Shown: piece after piece, positions 41,834-49,868 of the stretch
Layout of the letters: every line of letters begins with the position of its first letter
Position numbering within the stretch: the first letter of the stretch is position 1
NCBI RefSeq assembly: GCF_003217475.1
Contig: NZ_QJSP01000003.1
Span: 124,001-188,000 of the forward strand
Source of the DNA: Williamsia limnetica
GTDB lineage: Bacteria; Actinomycetota; Actinomycetes; Mycobacteriales; Mycobacteriaceae
Length of the DNA stretch: 64,000 nucleotides
Direction of reading: 5' to 3'
Translations under genes and position numbers: made by a program
The notes under the pieces: generated by a model
Told to the model about the DNA's origin: nothing
Database searches by the model: none
What the model saw: only the letters and a program-made list of their open reading frames with translations

Positions 41834-42239
41834 GGCCCACGATCCGCAACATCACGTCGCCTGTCGCGTCACCGGCGGGTGCGTAGGTGCCTCGGCTGCC
41901 TGTGCGTTTCTGAGCCTGCCTACCGGCCGTCCGGGTGCCGTCAGCCGCTTCAACGATTTCGGGCAGTCTCAGCGACCCGACCAACTTTGCAATGAGGCCA
42001 CCGACCTGGCGAAGCTCGACCACGTGCGGGTGGTTCACCAGCTCACCGAAACGGTTCGCGACGGCCAGCGGTTCGCCGTGCATCGCGAGCGTAAGCGCGT
42101 CCTCGCGAGTGATCGCCCGCGCTAGAGACACGATCACAATCTCTTCGCCGTGGCTGAGGACGTAGTCGGCTTCGACGGCCTTGACGTAGTCTCGGGCGCG
42201 CTTGGACCAAGAAGTGCGTTCCTGGCGTGCAATGGTCAT
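41826..42239 (-). CDS. Terminase-small-subunit-like protein
   Basis: A 137-aa protein. The block NHPHVVELRQVGGLIAKLVG (~residues 68-87) followed by SLRLPE matches the pattern HPxxxExRqxxxxLaxLLxxLxLP seen at the C-terminal side of actinophage small terminase/P27-like proteins. The N-terminal part is basic and helical. Located downstream of the capsid gene, where phiRv-type elements also carry packaging-type genes. No large terminase is present, so it may redirect a helper phage's packaging motor. Confidence 0.45.
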   Translation of the reverse strand: MTIARQERTSWSKRARDYVKAVEADYVLSHGEEIVIVSLARAITREDALTLAMHGEPLAVANRFGELVNHPHVVELRQVGGLIAKLVGSLRLPEIVEAADGTRTAGRQAQKRTGSRGTYAPAGDATGDVMLRIVGHG

Positions 42240-42279
42240 ATCATCTCTCTCGCAATACTTTCGGTGCTTGAACCAACTC

Positions 42280-42311
42280 AGCCCTCACCGGGAAAGCGGC
42301 CGGTGAGGGCT
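42280..42311. terminator. Perfect 12-bp hairpin between capsid and terminase-like genes
   Basis: AGCCCTCACCGG (42280-42291), 8-nt loop, CCGGTGAGGGCT (42300-42311). No T-run follows on either strand; it may reduce expression of the downstream genes relative to capsid or protect mRNA ends. Confidence 0.6.
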
Positions 42312-42446
42312 GGTCGGGAAAGGGCACGGGGCACAACACCCGCGCTTCACGAACGGTGACTGATTTCCGTCGTGAAGTTCTGGCCCGGCCGGGCATCGTC
42401 ACTCGGTTCGCCTGAGATTGGTTAGCGATGCTCGGCCGGAAGTGTT

Positions 42447-43295
42447 TTACGGTGCGTCGTAGGTGGCGACGGCGATTGCCTTGGGGTCGACCCACCCGAT
42501 ACCGACGCGCAGGTTTGCCTTGACGGCGACCCGGTCGGAACTGAAGTACACACTGGCGTCGGTGGTCAGGGTGGCTTCCTGGCGGACGGCGAGCACTATG
42601 CGCGAGGCGTCCACGACGTAGAGGGCGTCAGCCTTGACCGCCGGGTCTGCGACGACCGGCAGGCCTTGGATTGTTGCCGCCACGGGCTGGCTGGCGTCGG
42701 GGCCGTAGAGCTGCTGTGCCGACCCGGTCGAGACCTTGGTCTTCGCAGCGGTCGCGGCCAGGGCCGGACTCACCACGACGTGCGTCGCGGTGTTGCCGTT
42801 CGCCTTCAGTGCCGCGATGCCGTCAACGACGATGTCGGCGTCGGTCAGTGCGGTATCGCCCAGGTCGATGGTTCCGGTGATTGACTGGATGCCGTTCGGC
42901 CCTTCGGCGACGGTGTTGCCGAAGGCGGCGAGGTCGAGCTTGTTTGCGAGCTGGCGCACCAGCGAGTTTCCGACCAGGGTCAGCACTCCACCGCCCTCGG
43001 TGTGGGCGTCCGCGATCAACTCGGCGGTCACCGGCACGATCGCGGCGAGCTTCTTGAAGACGAGCGGAACCTCGGTGATGGCAAGATTGTCGATGTTGAT
43101 CTCGCTACCTTCGGCAACCCATCCAGCGTTGGTGCCGTCGGTCACCTTGGGGATGCGCAGAGAGCTGCCCTTGACTGGTACGTATGTCGAAACCTGTCCG
43201 AACGCGGCCTCGGTGATGAGCGGCTCGATAATGAGTGAGCTGACTTCGGCGGATGACACTGCGCCGGTGCCGCCGGTGGTCTTGGAAATGGTCAT
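42447..43295 (-). CDS. HK97-fold major capsid protein
   Basis: A 282-aa protein with the phage capsid family pattern: IIEPLITEAAFGQVSTYVPV near the start, the E-loop to spine region WVAEGSEINIDNLAITEVPL, VPVTAELIADAH in the spine helix and GLPVVADPAVKADALYVVDA in the A domain. No N-terminal scaffold/delta domain precedes it, so a separate scaffold may be used. It would form the head shell of the element's own particle. It is the only clear virion protein in the element. Confidence 0.9.
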   Translation of the reverse strand: MTISKTTGGTGAVSSAEVSSLIIEPLITEAAFGQVSTYVPVKGSSLRIPKVTDGTNAGWVAEGSEINIDNLAITEVPLVFKKLAAIVPVTAELIADAHTEGGGVLTLVGNSLVRQLANKLDLAAFGNTVAEGPNGIQSITGTIDLGDTALTDADIVVDGIAALKANGNTATHVVVSPALAATAAKTKVSTGSAQQLYGPDASQPVAATIQGLPVVADPAVKADALYVVDASRIVLAVRQEATLTTDASVYFSSDRVAVKANLRVGIGWVDPKAIAVATYDAP

Positions 43296-43468
43296 GAGTG
43301 GTTGAATCCTTCGAGATACGAAGTGGATTCACGTTCAGCGTTCGGCCGTTAGTGGTGCCGCGAACCTGCGGCGATTCTCAGCAATCCGGCGAATCGAACG
43401 GACTCAAACCTTAATGCTCATTCCATTATCTGTCGGTGTTTTCTACCAATCCAGGCCATTCGGAGTGC

Positions 43469-43969
43469 TTACTCAGAGATGCCGAAAACCGTCGATGCGA
43501 AGGACGGCGACCGCTTGCCGCCGGGCGTTGCGCCACGTTGAAATTGGCCAGCGTTGGCATAGGTTCCCGGAACCGGCTTCTTCAGCTCTGCCCTGGCCAG
43601 ACCCGGTCGTTGTTCGAGGAGTTCGGCCTGTGCGCGGGCGACAGCTTCAGGGTCGACATGGCCGGTCTCGACGTCGGTCACCTCGGCCAGGTCGAGATTG
43701 CCGTACTCGAACAAATCGGTCGGGTCCGCGAGGTCTGTTGCCAGTCGAGTGATCTCGGCGCGCTGCACGGCGGCGAGCTTGACGGCCAAGGCATCCCGTT
43801 CGCTCTCGGCCACCTGAGCGCGCTTGCGGTATTTACGCGATTCGATGGGGTCGGTGTCGTCGTCCTGGTCGTCGGTCTCGATGCCAGGGGTGCCGGTGTT
43901 CGGGTCGAGCGTCGTCGCGTCGTCTGCGTCGATCTGGGCGGCCGGGTCGGTGGTCGTGGTGTCAGTCAT
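43469..43969 (-). CDS. Probable scaffold-like protein
   Basis: A 166-aa very acidic protein: an Asp/Thr-rich disordered N-terminus, a central coiled-coil-like helix (YRKRAQVAESERDALAVKLA) and a Pro/Gly-rich end. Acidic, coiled proteins directly upstream of the capsid gene are usually scaffolds; the call rests on that and on composition. Overlaps the upstream gene by 8 nt. Confidence 0.6.
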   Translation of the reverse strand: MTDTTTTDPAAQIDADDATTLDPNTGTPGIETDDQDDDTDPIESRKYRKRAQVAESERDALAVKLAAVQRAEITRLATDLADPTDLFEYGNLDLAEVTDVETGHVDPEAVARAQAELLEQRPGLARAELKKPVPGTYANAGQFQRGATPGGKRSPSFASTVFGISE

Positions 43970-44300
43970 GTGTAGCGGTGTCCTCGGTCGTGAGTCGGGT
44001 GTCGATCAAAAGTTGCCGGCCGGCGGCGAACGTGTAGCCGGCGACGGGGCCGTACCAGTGAATCGCTGTCGTTACCGTGCGGTTGTCGGGATGGTCGACG
44101 TCCTCGGCGGGCAGCATTGCGACGTGGCGTAGCAGAGCAACTTCCAAGTCGGTCGCGGTTCGCCTCACCACCTGATTGCTGCGGTCGGCTTCTAGTCGCG
44201 AGTCGTAGCGGTCTTGGTGGATGCCCAGGTGACGGTACGCAATCGGCCCGCGTGGATCACCGGCCGGGAGACGCTCGCCGAGCGTGGAGAAGTCAGTCAT
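43962..44300 (-). CDS. Hypothetical protein of the capsid operon
   Basis: A 112-aa soluble protein, not recognised. It has LEVALLRHVAMLPAEDVDHP and a C-terminal beta-like segment (GPVAGYTFAAGRQLLIDTR). Its ATG overlaps the upstream stop (ATGACTGA), and it overlaps the scaffold-like gene, so all are co-translated. Confidence 0.65.
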   Translation of the reverse strand: MTDFSTLGERLPAGDPRGPIAYRHLGIHQDRYDSRLEADRSNQVVRRTATDLEVALLRHVAMLPAEDVDHPDNRTVTTAIHWYGPVAGYTFAAGRQLLIDTRLTTEDTATHD

Positions 44301-44469
44301 CGGCGGCCACGAGTTCGTTGATCCGCTTGTTTAGGCAGATCAGTTGGCGTTGCTGAGTCTCGTACGCCGCGACGACGCCTGCGACCAGGTCGGTCAGGTT
44401 GTCGACCTGCAATGCAAGGTTCTGGACTGCGACGGCGTGCAGGCGGTCGAACGATGTTGGTTCGGTCAT
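44293..44469 (-). CDS. Small coiled-coil protein (58 aa)
   Basis: ATG 44469, stop 44293. The sequence has heptad-like leucines (LALQVDNLTDLVAGVVAAYE) and is coupled by overlaps to both neighbours (ATGA upstream, 8 nt downstream). Unrecognised. Confidence 0.7.
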   Translation of the reverse strand: MTEPTSFDRLHAVAVQNLALQVDNLTDLVAGVVAAYETQQRQLICLNKRINELVAADD

Positions 44470-44681
44470 TGTGGGCCGCCGCCCGCCTTGACGTCAGCCT
44501 CGGCAAGCAGCGCCAGGGTGGCAATGTGATTGGCCACAAGCTGCTCGACCTGCTTGTGTAGCGAGTGGATCTGCACGCCCTGATCTTGGATCTGTCCGGC
44601 AAGCGCGTCGAGGGTGGCGAGCGCGTGCCGCTGTTCTCGGCGGGTGCCGTTCCGGTCACGGTATCGGTGTGGTGATGTCAT
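44466..44681 (-). CDS. Small coiled-coil protein (71 aa)
   Basis: ATG 44681. A basic Arg-rich N-terminus then a helix LAGQIQDQGVQIHSLHKQVE with regular hydrophobic spacing. The 58- and 71-aa proteins have similar layouts and may pair. Unrecognised. Confidence 0.65.
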   Translation of the reverse strand: MTSPHRYRDRNGTRREQRHALATLDALAGQIQDQGVQIHSLHKQVEQLVANHIATLALLAEADVKAGGGPQ

Positions 44682-44731
44682 TGTCGGTGTCTTGGATCCT
44701 GTTCGTGGAAGGTGGCGGGGCTGAGCGATTC

Positions 44732-45811
44732 TCAGAAGCCTGGTCCGTCGTCGTAGTCGGAAAGCTCCAAGGCATGCCCGGTGCCGACACCGGCGTCGGC
44801 GAACAGTCGCGTGATGCCCGCCGAGCCTTCAGATCGGCGGGTTGCAGTTGTTTCGGGGACTACAGCGTGGGTGTGGTCAGGCCGTGGCGCATTGGCGACT
44901 ACGTGGTGTTCTCTGGTGCGGTACTCGGTGGCGAGGTACCAGTCATCCGGAAGGTTGAGGCATTCGGCGATGCTGTCGACGTGCTCGCTTGCTTCGAATA
45001 CGTGGTCGACGCGGTCACCAGTGGTCATGCCCGCGATGGCATGCAGGATGTTGGTGAACGTCGCATCCCAACTCTTGCGAGCGATGCGTTCCTTGTGTGC
45101 CCAGCGTTTGAACGGGCCTGCGAGGGCACCGGCGTGGAGTCCGTATCCGGTAGCGATATTGACGTGGATTCCGTTTACGTGCCACCCGGCGTGGATCGTG
45201 GTTCCTACCTCGGCCACGTCTCCATCGACCATCGGAGTGTGTTCGTGCGTGGGGTGCGCGGTAGCGGACCCAGTCTCTAGATCTTTAACCTGATCTTCTT
45301 TTACCTGATCTAGAACCTGATAGGGGTCCAGCTGTGGACCCCGGTTCGTTCTGATTTGAACCCCGGTCAGTGCTGAATTGGACCCCGGTTCGGTTGTGCG
45401 GAGGTTCTCCGGAGTCTCTCGTACATGAGGGCTCACTGAGGACTCAGTGAGTGATTCGGCGGTCAGCTCACTGCAAGCGCAGCGCTGTTTGTGGGATCTC
45501 TTCCACGCGTCTTGGTTTCGGAGGAACGACGCGTAGCAAGGGGTCACCGGTACATCGGCGAGCTGGTAGGTGTTCGCATCGCCTCCCGACCCGCCGCCAC
45601 CGGCTCGCGTGAGTTCAATGCAGCCCTTAGCCTCAAGAGACTTGAGGTGCCGCTTGACTGAGGAGCGGCTATGGCCGGTCGCCGCTCGCAGGTGGTCCAC
45701 TCCTGGACGTGCGTTGCCGCCTCCCCCGCTACTGAAAGTGGCGAGCACGGCGAGAACGCGAAACTCACCGTCGGTAATGTCCGCGCCTCGGGTCGCTGTA
45801 AACCACGTCAA
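44732..45811 (-). CDS. Winged-helix replication-type protein
   Basis: At least 359 aa from the TTG at 45811. Residues ~10-75 form a winged helix of the replication-initiator/phage helix-turn-helix type (DGEFRVLAVLATFS; RAATGHSRSSVKRHLKSLEA), followed by a Gly-rich wing, a charged linker and a C-terminal ~150-residue domain with WAHKERIARKSWDATFTNIL. The frame stays open upstream to 45877 with coding-like sequence and an AAAAGGA site, but without ATG, GTG or TTG, so the true start may be non-canonical. Likely role: replication or regulation of the excised element. Confidence 0.65.
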   Translation of the reverse strand: MTWFTATRGADITDGEFRVLAVLATFSSGGGGNARPGVDHLRAATGHSRSSVKRHLKSLEAKGCIELTRAGGGGSGGDANTYQLADVPVTPCYASFLRNQDAWKRSHKQRCACSELTAESLTESSVSPHVRETPENLRTTEPGSNSALTGVQIRTNRGPQLDPYQVLDQVKEDQVKDLETGSATAHPTHEHTPMVDGDVAEVGTTIHAGWHVNGIHVNIATGYGLHAGALAGPFKRWAHKERIARKSWDATFTNILHAIAGMTTGDRVDHVFEASEHVDSIAECLNLPDDWYLATEYRTREHHVVANAPRPDHTHAVVPETTATRRSEGSAGITRLFADAGVGTGHALELSDYDDGPGF

Positions 45812-45888
45812 TTTCTGGAACGGATTCTGTCCGGTGGAGCGGCCGCGCTCAATGTCATCTGATATGATTGTCGTATCCTTTTAGAAAG

Positions 45889-45920
45889 GAAATGCGTCGA
45901 CTAGCCGGTCGGCGCATTTC
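45889..45920. promoter_or_regulatory. Stem-loop just upstream of the replication-type gene
   Basis: GAAATGCG (45889-45896) pairs with CGCATTTC (45913-45920), with further partial pairing inside. On the minus strand it is followed by CTTTCT and then by the AAAAGGA ribosome site, so it could be an attenuator or terminator of the upstream gene. Confidence 0.55.
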
Positions 45921-45941
45921 GCGTTGATGGGAGCGATTCGC

Positions 45942-46247
45942 TTAGGTCATGTATGTTCCCGGCGCCCACTCACTAACCGGTATTTCGCGCAGATTGTCGG
46001 ATAGATAGTGGAACTCCTCGGCCAACCAAGGATAATTGTGGTTCGCGTCATCGCGGGTGGTGTCGAGTTCCGCAGCTCGCAGCATTACCCCAAATGCGTC
46101 GATACCGGAAGTCTGGCAGACTTCACCACCATCGGCGGCGCGGCGCGAATGTTTACGCACCGTGAAGTCTGAGTTTATGCGAACGTCTTTGCCGCAGGTA
46201 TTGCAATGCAATTTACCCATGGCTGAATTGACCTCGGAGATTGACAC
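45942..46247 (-). CDS. Small zinc-finger-like protein
   Basis: A 101-aa protein (GTG 46247; ATG 46220 with GAGG upstream is equally possible). KLHCNTCGKDVRI supplies CXXC, and VRKHSRR...EVCQ supplies His and Cys about 20 residues on, suggesting one zinc ribbon. The rest is acidic and Tyr/Trp-containing. Unrecognised; phage zinc-ribbon proteins of this size are often regulators. Confidence 0.65.
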   Translation of the reverse strand: MSISEVNSAMGKLHCNTCGKDVRINSDFTVRKHSRRAADGGEVCQTSGIDAFGVMLRAAELDTTRDDANHNYPWLAEEFHYLSDNLREIPVSEWAPGTYMT

Positions 46248-46267
46248 GACGAAAAGCCCTTTCAGAT

Positions 46268-46450
46268 TTAATGTCCGGCGGATTTGCGCTCACGCTGGGC
46301 GAGCCACCACCGGACGGCCTCGGAGCTGTTCAGCAGCACCAGCGATCCGGTCAGCGTGGCGTCGAGGTCACCGGCGCGGATGGCTGTCTGAACCTCGGCG
46401 GCCTCGACGCGCAACGACCGGCAGAAGTCAGTTAGCAGGATCGGTCTCAT
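46268..46450 (-). CDS. Small hypothetical protein (60 aa)
   Basis: ATG 46450 overlaps the upstream HTH gene stop (ATGA). Sequence includes CRSLRVEAAEVQTAIRAGDL and SSEAVRWWLAQRERK, resembling a degenerate MerR/excisionase fold. Real by coupling; function unknown. Confidence 0.65.
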   Translation of the reverse strand: MRPILLTDFCRSLRVEAAEVQTAIRAGDLDATLTGSLVLLNSSEAVRWWLAQRERKSAGH

Positions 46451-46635
46451 ATTCGCCGCGCCTCGACGAACGTGGCGAGATCGGTTCGTGAGATCCTGCG
46501 GTGGCCGCCTGGGCCGGTCGGCCGCATGACGGTGATCTGTGGATTTTGAGTAAGGATCCGGTTTAGCACCGGCCGCGAGATTCCTAGGTAGTCCTGCGCG
46601 TCGGCTGGCCTCAGCCATTCAGTGAGTTGCAACAT
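46447..46635 (-). CDS. MerR/excisionase-type HTH protein (62 aa)
   Basis: The fold is clear: LRPADAQDYLGISRPVLNRI (helix-turn-helix), a short wing with GPGGHRRISRTDLATFV. This is the single-domain form of excisionases and AlpA-like regulators. A candidate recombination directionality factor or activator. Confidence 0.8.
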   Translation of the reverse strand: MLQLTEWLRPADAQDYLGISRPVLNRILTQNPQITVMRPTGPGGHRRISRTDLATFVEARRI

Positions 46636-46702
46636 GAGTCCTTCGAGTGAATTGGTCTAACCCAATTCTTCTCGAACAATGACAGAATGCAAGGGCTCTC
46701 GG

Positions 46703-46906
46703 TTACACGCGAATTCCGCCGCGAGCGGTGGCTACCTCTTGCGCAGCAATCCATTCCTCGATTGCCGACCGGCGATAGACAATGTTCCGACCCAACCGAA
46801 AGCACTTCGGACCCTCATTCTTGCTACGCCAAAACCGCAATGTCCCCTGCGGTATTCCATACTCAATAGAGACCTGCGGAGTGGGAAGAATTTCGTCTGC
46901 GGGCAT
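46703..46906 (-). CDS. AlpA/excisionase-type HTH protein (67 aa)
   Basis: From ATG 46906 (the frame opens at 46942). TPQVSIEYGIPQGTLRFWRS is the HTH, then CFRLGRNIVYRRSAIEEWI, the wing typical of DNA-binding excisionase-family proteins. Being the minus-strand gene next to the integrase and divergent from it, it is the better candidate for the excisionase. Confidence 0.82.
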   Translation of the reverse strand: MPADEILPTPQVSIEYGIPQGTLRFWRSKNEGPKCFRLGRNIVYRRSAIEEWIAAQEVATARGGIRV

Positions 46907-47099
46907 GTCTAATAGACCCTTTCTATGGGGGTGTTTTTCCAATCTGATTGCGCTCTCAATACTACGATCGGCACCTACACCGTTGGCTGTTCGCGGACAG
47001 GAAACGAACGAACACGCTAGTGGCGTGCATCACAGACTCGGTGCGGCAGATTGTGGAGGATCTTCGCCCGGCCGGGGATCAGTGTGCAAAAATTTTCTG

Positions 47100-48335
47100 A
47101 TGAGCACTGAAGCGATCGGGCAGAAACGCAACCAGCGCGCCGCGCAAGTAGTCGACCGTTGGTTCACAAAGCGCCGAGATAGCAATGGAAAACGAATCCC
47201 ATCGGCCTACAACGGCAAGGGGAAGCGCTGGCACGTCCGGTACGTCGACCCTGACGGCCATGAGCAGTTCGGTGGCAGCTTCGCGACGAAGCCCGACGCA
47301 GAGGCGAAGGTTGCCGAGATCAACACAGCCATGACGACTGGCAACTATGTCACTCCACAAGCGGGCAAGGTCAGCGTCGAGACGGTCTACACCGGTTGGG
47401 CGAAGGCTCAGGGCCACATCTCGGCCAAGACTGAAGGAACCCGTAAGAGCGTCTGGATCTGCCACGTTCGCGACCAATGGGGACAGCGCAACGTAGTCGA
47501 CCTCAAGACATCGGAAATCCGCCTATGGGTCGCTGGCTTGGCCGCCGATGAGGCAATCGGAACCACCACCATTGAGAATGCATTCGGGCTGCTCCGGCAA
47601 GTCCTCGGCGCCGCCGTCGAAGACCGACGACTCCCCCGTAATCCCTGCGATGGCGTGAAGCTGCCCAAGCGCGAGCACGCCGACCGTGGCTACCTGTCGC
47701 ACGTGCAAGTGGCCGCTCTGACAGAGGCCGTCGAGCGCAATCCCGAGGTGGTTCGATTCCTGGCGTATACCGGGCTGCGATGGGGAGAGATGGCCGCGCT
47801 ACGAGTCCAGGACTTCGACATGTTGCGACGCCGGGTCAACATCTCCCGAAGCGTGACGGAAGCGAAGGGCCTCACGTGGTCGACGCCGAAGACGCACGAA
47901 CGCCGGTCGGTGCCGTTCCCGAAATCTCTGAGCGTCGAACTGTCAGCTCTGATGGTCGGGAAGTCTCGTGACGACCTCGTGTTCACAGACTCGCGAGGAA
48001 GCGTCCTTCGCGTGAGCAATTACCGGTCTCGCGTGTTCGCGACGGCCGTGAAGATGTGCCAGACCCGCGATGAGACCTTCCCGACGATCACACCGCACGA
48101 TCTGCGGCATACAGCGGCCAGCTTGGCGGTGTCGGCCGGGGCGAACGTGAAGGCAGTCCAAAGAATGCTCGGCCACGCGAAGGCGAGCATGACCCTCGAC
48201 ACCTATGCAGACCTGTTCGACGATGACCTTGAGGCCGTGGCAGACGCCCTCGACATTGCCATCGGAAACGTTGCCGACGCCGGTAGTAAACGGAACCAAA
48301 GTGTTTCTACTGCGGAACCTCTGCGGAACGCTTAG
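47100..48335 (+). CDS. int: Tyrosine-family site-specific integrase
   Basis: A 411-aa recombinase. An N-terminal arm-type DNA-binding region (GKRWHVRYVDPDGHEQFGGSF), a core-binding SAM-like domain and the catalytic domain with Arg in YTGLRWGEMAAL, HDLRH with His and Arg, the second His in MLGHAKASM and Tyr in LDTYADLF. The ATG at 47100 follows a GC-poor stretch, without a strong ribosome site. It ends 51 bp before the right attachment repeat, the usual place for an integrase acting at a tRNA. Confidence 0.95.
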   Translation: MSTEAIGQKRNQRAAQVVDRWFTKRRDSNGKRIPSAYNGKGKRWHVRYVDPDGHEQFGGSFATKPDAEAKVAEINTAMTTGNYVTPQAGKVSVETVYTGWAKAQGHISAKTEGTRKSVWICHVRDQWGQRNVVDLKTSEIRLWVAGLAADEAIGTTTIENAFGLLRQVLGAAVEDRRLPRNPCDGVKLPKREHADRGYLSHVQVAALTEAVERNPEVVRFLAYTGLRWGEMAALRVQDFDMLRRRVNISRSVTEAKGLTWSTPKTHERRSVPFPKSLSVELSALMVGKSRDDLVFTDSRGSVLRVSNYRSRVFATAVKMCQTRDETFPTITPHDLRHTAASLAVSAGANVKAVQRMLGHAKASMTLDTYADLFDDDLEAVADALDIAIGNVADAGSKRNQSVSTAEPLRNA

Positions 48336-48386
48336 AGATTGCTAACGGCTCGGCCTCGAATCTGAGGCTGTGACCTGGCGCTTTAA

Positions 48387-48431
48387 GTGGAGCTAAGGGG
48401 AATCGAACCCCTGACCTTCTCGATGCGAACG
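48387..48431. repeat. Right attachment repeat (attR) within tRNA-Ala
   Basis: 45 bp identical to 38525-38569. Here it is continuous with the tRNA 5' half, so integration rebuilt a complete tRNA. Confidence 0.92.
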
Positions 48432-48460
48432 AGACGCGCTACCAACTGCGCTATAGCCCC
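48388..48460 (-). tRNA. tRNA-Ala (anticodon CGC)
   Basis: 73 nt with acceptor GGGGCTA/TAGCTCC and discriminator A, D-arm GCGC...GCGC, anticodon stem TCTCG/CGAGA with loop TTCGCAT (anticodon CGC, reading GCG), and T-arm AGGGG-TTCGATT-CCCCT. CCA is not encoded. It is the integration target of the element. Confidence 0.95.
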
Positions 48461-48506
48461 TTCGTTACTTCGTGAGAAGCAACTCGAACAGATTAACAGC
48501 CCGGGG

Positions 48507-49658
48507 CTACTGCCCCACAACTCGACGGTAGGACGGCTCATGCTGGACCCGTTCGACCCGCTCGAACCTGGGCAAATGGTCGAAGACCGGATCCTCGTCG
48601 TCGATCTCCAACACGATCGCGCCGGGGCGACGGAGCCTGCGAGGAACCTCTGCACGCGGATCCTCTTCCTGATGCTCGCGGCGTTCTTCTTCCTGCCGCT
48701 TCGCGCGGGCCAGTCGCCGCATGCGCTGTTGGCGGATCCGCTGTTCGTTGCGAACGGCCCGCCGCAGGAAGCTCATGTACCCGAGCAGAGCGACGCCTAC
48801 TACGGCCGCGGCGACCCAGCCGGCCGTGCCCAGGAGCACACCGGCACCGAGGGCGGCAACCAGCAACAACGCGAACACAGCCATCACGCGCTGACGGAAG
48901 CGGTACCGCTTGTCACTGCGTTCACGATCGGCCTCGGGGTCGAATCCACCTCGCCGGGCGCGCCGCTCGGACTCGGTTTCCGCTACCGGTTCGTCTGCCT
49001 CGTCATCGTCGAGGTCGTCGTCGTACTCGGCATCTTCGTCATAGTCGTCGTCGTACTCGGCGTCCTCGTCGAAGTCATCGTCAACGTCGTCGACGAGTTC
49101 ATCGTCGGCGGCGTCGTCGTGATCCTCGGCAGCTTCGGCGGCCACGGTATCTTCGGCATCCGACTCGGCGGCCTCAGCCTCGACGTCATCGGTCTCGACG
49201 TCATCGGTCTCGGCCTCGGCCACCTCTTCATCGACGGTGCCCGCGGGCTCGACATCGCCGGATTTGTCGTCGTCTCTCGACTCCGCGTCCACCGCAACTT
49301 TTTTCAGCACGGGCGTCGACTCGGCGACTGGAGCCTTCTCGACGGTCGTCGTGGTGTCTGCATCGGTTTCGCCGGCCTCAGCAACGCTGTCGGCCTCGTC
49401 AACATCTTTGACGGCCGTCGCGGTCGCAGCTTTGCGGTACTCGCGCACGGGCGGCTCCCAGTCGGCATCGTGCGGATGACGCCCGGAAGCGATGCGGCGT
49501 TTGGTCCTCGCCATCGTCCGACCGCCGCGATGCAGCACGCGGGTCGACAAGGCGGTGTCGGAGGTCTTACGCACGGTCGGACGCGATTTCACAACCATCG
49601 GCACCAAGACAAAGAGCCAGATCGCCACCAGACACACCCACAGCAACGAGTTCGGCAT
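48507..49658 (-). CDS. sepX: Divisome protein SepX/GlpR
   Basis: A 383-aa membrane protein: an N-terminal helix (LLWVCLVAIWLFVLVPM), a long intrinsically disordered and extremely acidic middle (residues ~90-225, Asp/Glu/Ala with repeats such as DEDAEYDDD), then two adjacent hydrophobic helices (VMAVFALLLVAALGAGVLL and the next) and a basic C-terminal region. This is the layout of SepX/GlpR, the membrane receptor of the gephyrin-like protein Glp in corynebacterial and mycobacterial division. The glp gene lies ~3.3 kb away on the same strand, with accessory genes inserted between. Confidence 0.88.
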   Translation of the reverse strand: MPNSLLWVCLVAIWLFVLVPMVVKSRPTVRKTSDTALSTRVLHRGGRTMARTKRRIASGRHPHDADWEPPVREYRKAATATAVKDVDEADSVAEAGETDADTTTTVEKAPVAESTPVLKKVAVDAESRDDDKSGDVEPAGTVDEEVAEAETDDVETDDVEAEAAESDAEDTVAAEAAEDHDDAADDELVDDVDDDFDEDAEYDDDYDEDAEYDDDLDDDEADEPVAETESERRARRGGFDPEADRERSDKRYRFRQRVMAVFALLLVAALGAGVLLGTAGWVAAAVVGVALLGYMSFLRRAVRNEQRIRQQRMRRLARAKRQEEERREHQEEDPRAEVPRRLRRPGAIVLEIDDEDPVFDHLPRFERVERVQHEPSYRRVVGQ

Positions 49659-49868
49659 GGGCAGCTCCTTTCTGTCGGCAATCTCAGCTCGACCGGTCAG
49701 CCGAGTAGCCGTTCGTCACACGCGTAACAGACGGTGAACCTAGGCTATGGCCAGCGCTGGTCCAACCAGCGGAGACGCGCCGACGCGGAGGCAAATATCA
49801 GCAAGCTTTCAGGGGCAGGCCATGGAAAACCCTTGCAAATTGTTCGAAATTACGTAAATATCGAACTC

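Larger units (their letters stand above)
38525..48431. mobile_element. 9.86-kb integrated phage satellite / phiRv-like element
   Basis: Bounded by 45-bp direct repeats in tRNA-Ala. Right to left it encodes a tyrosine integrase (47100-48335, plus strand), two excisionase/AlpA-type HTH proteins, two small proteins, a winged-helix replication-type protein, four small genes coupled by overlapping stops and starts, a scaffold-like protein, an HK97-fold capsid protein and a small-terminase-like gene, all on the minus strand; the left end has a plus-strand set of four small genes and two convergent cargo genes. No portal, large terminase, protease, tail or lysis gene is recognisable. Gene content and size resemble M. 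tuberculosis phiRv1/phiRv2 and capsid-encoding satellites. Confidence 0.88.

Noticed and set aside
48387-49727. 446-aa plus-strand frame opposite sepX
   Set aside because: It begins inside the tRNA/att repeat, and its Val/Gly-rich pattern mirrors the Asp/Glu codons of SepX.
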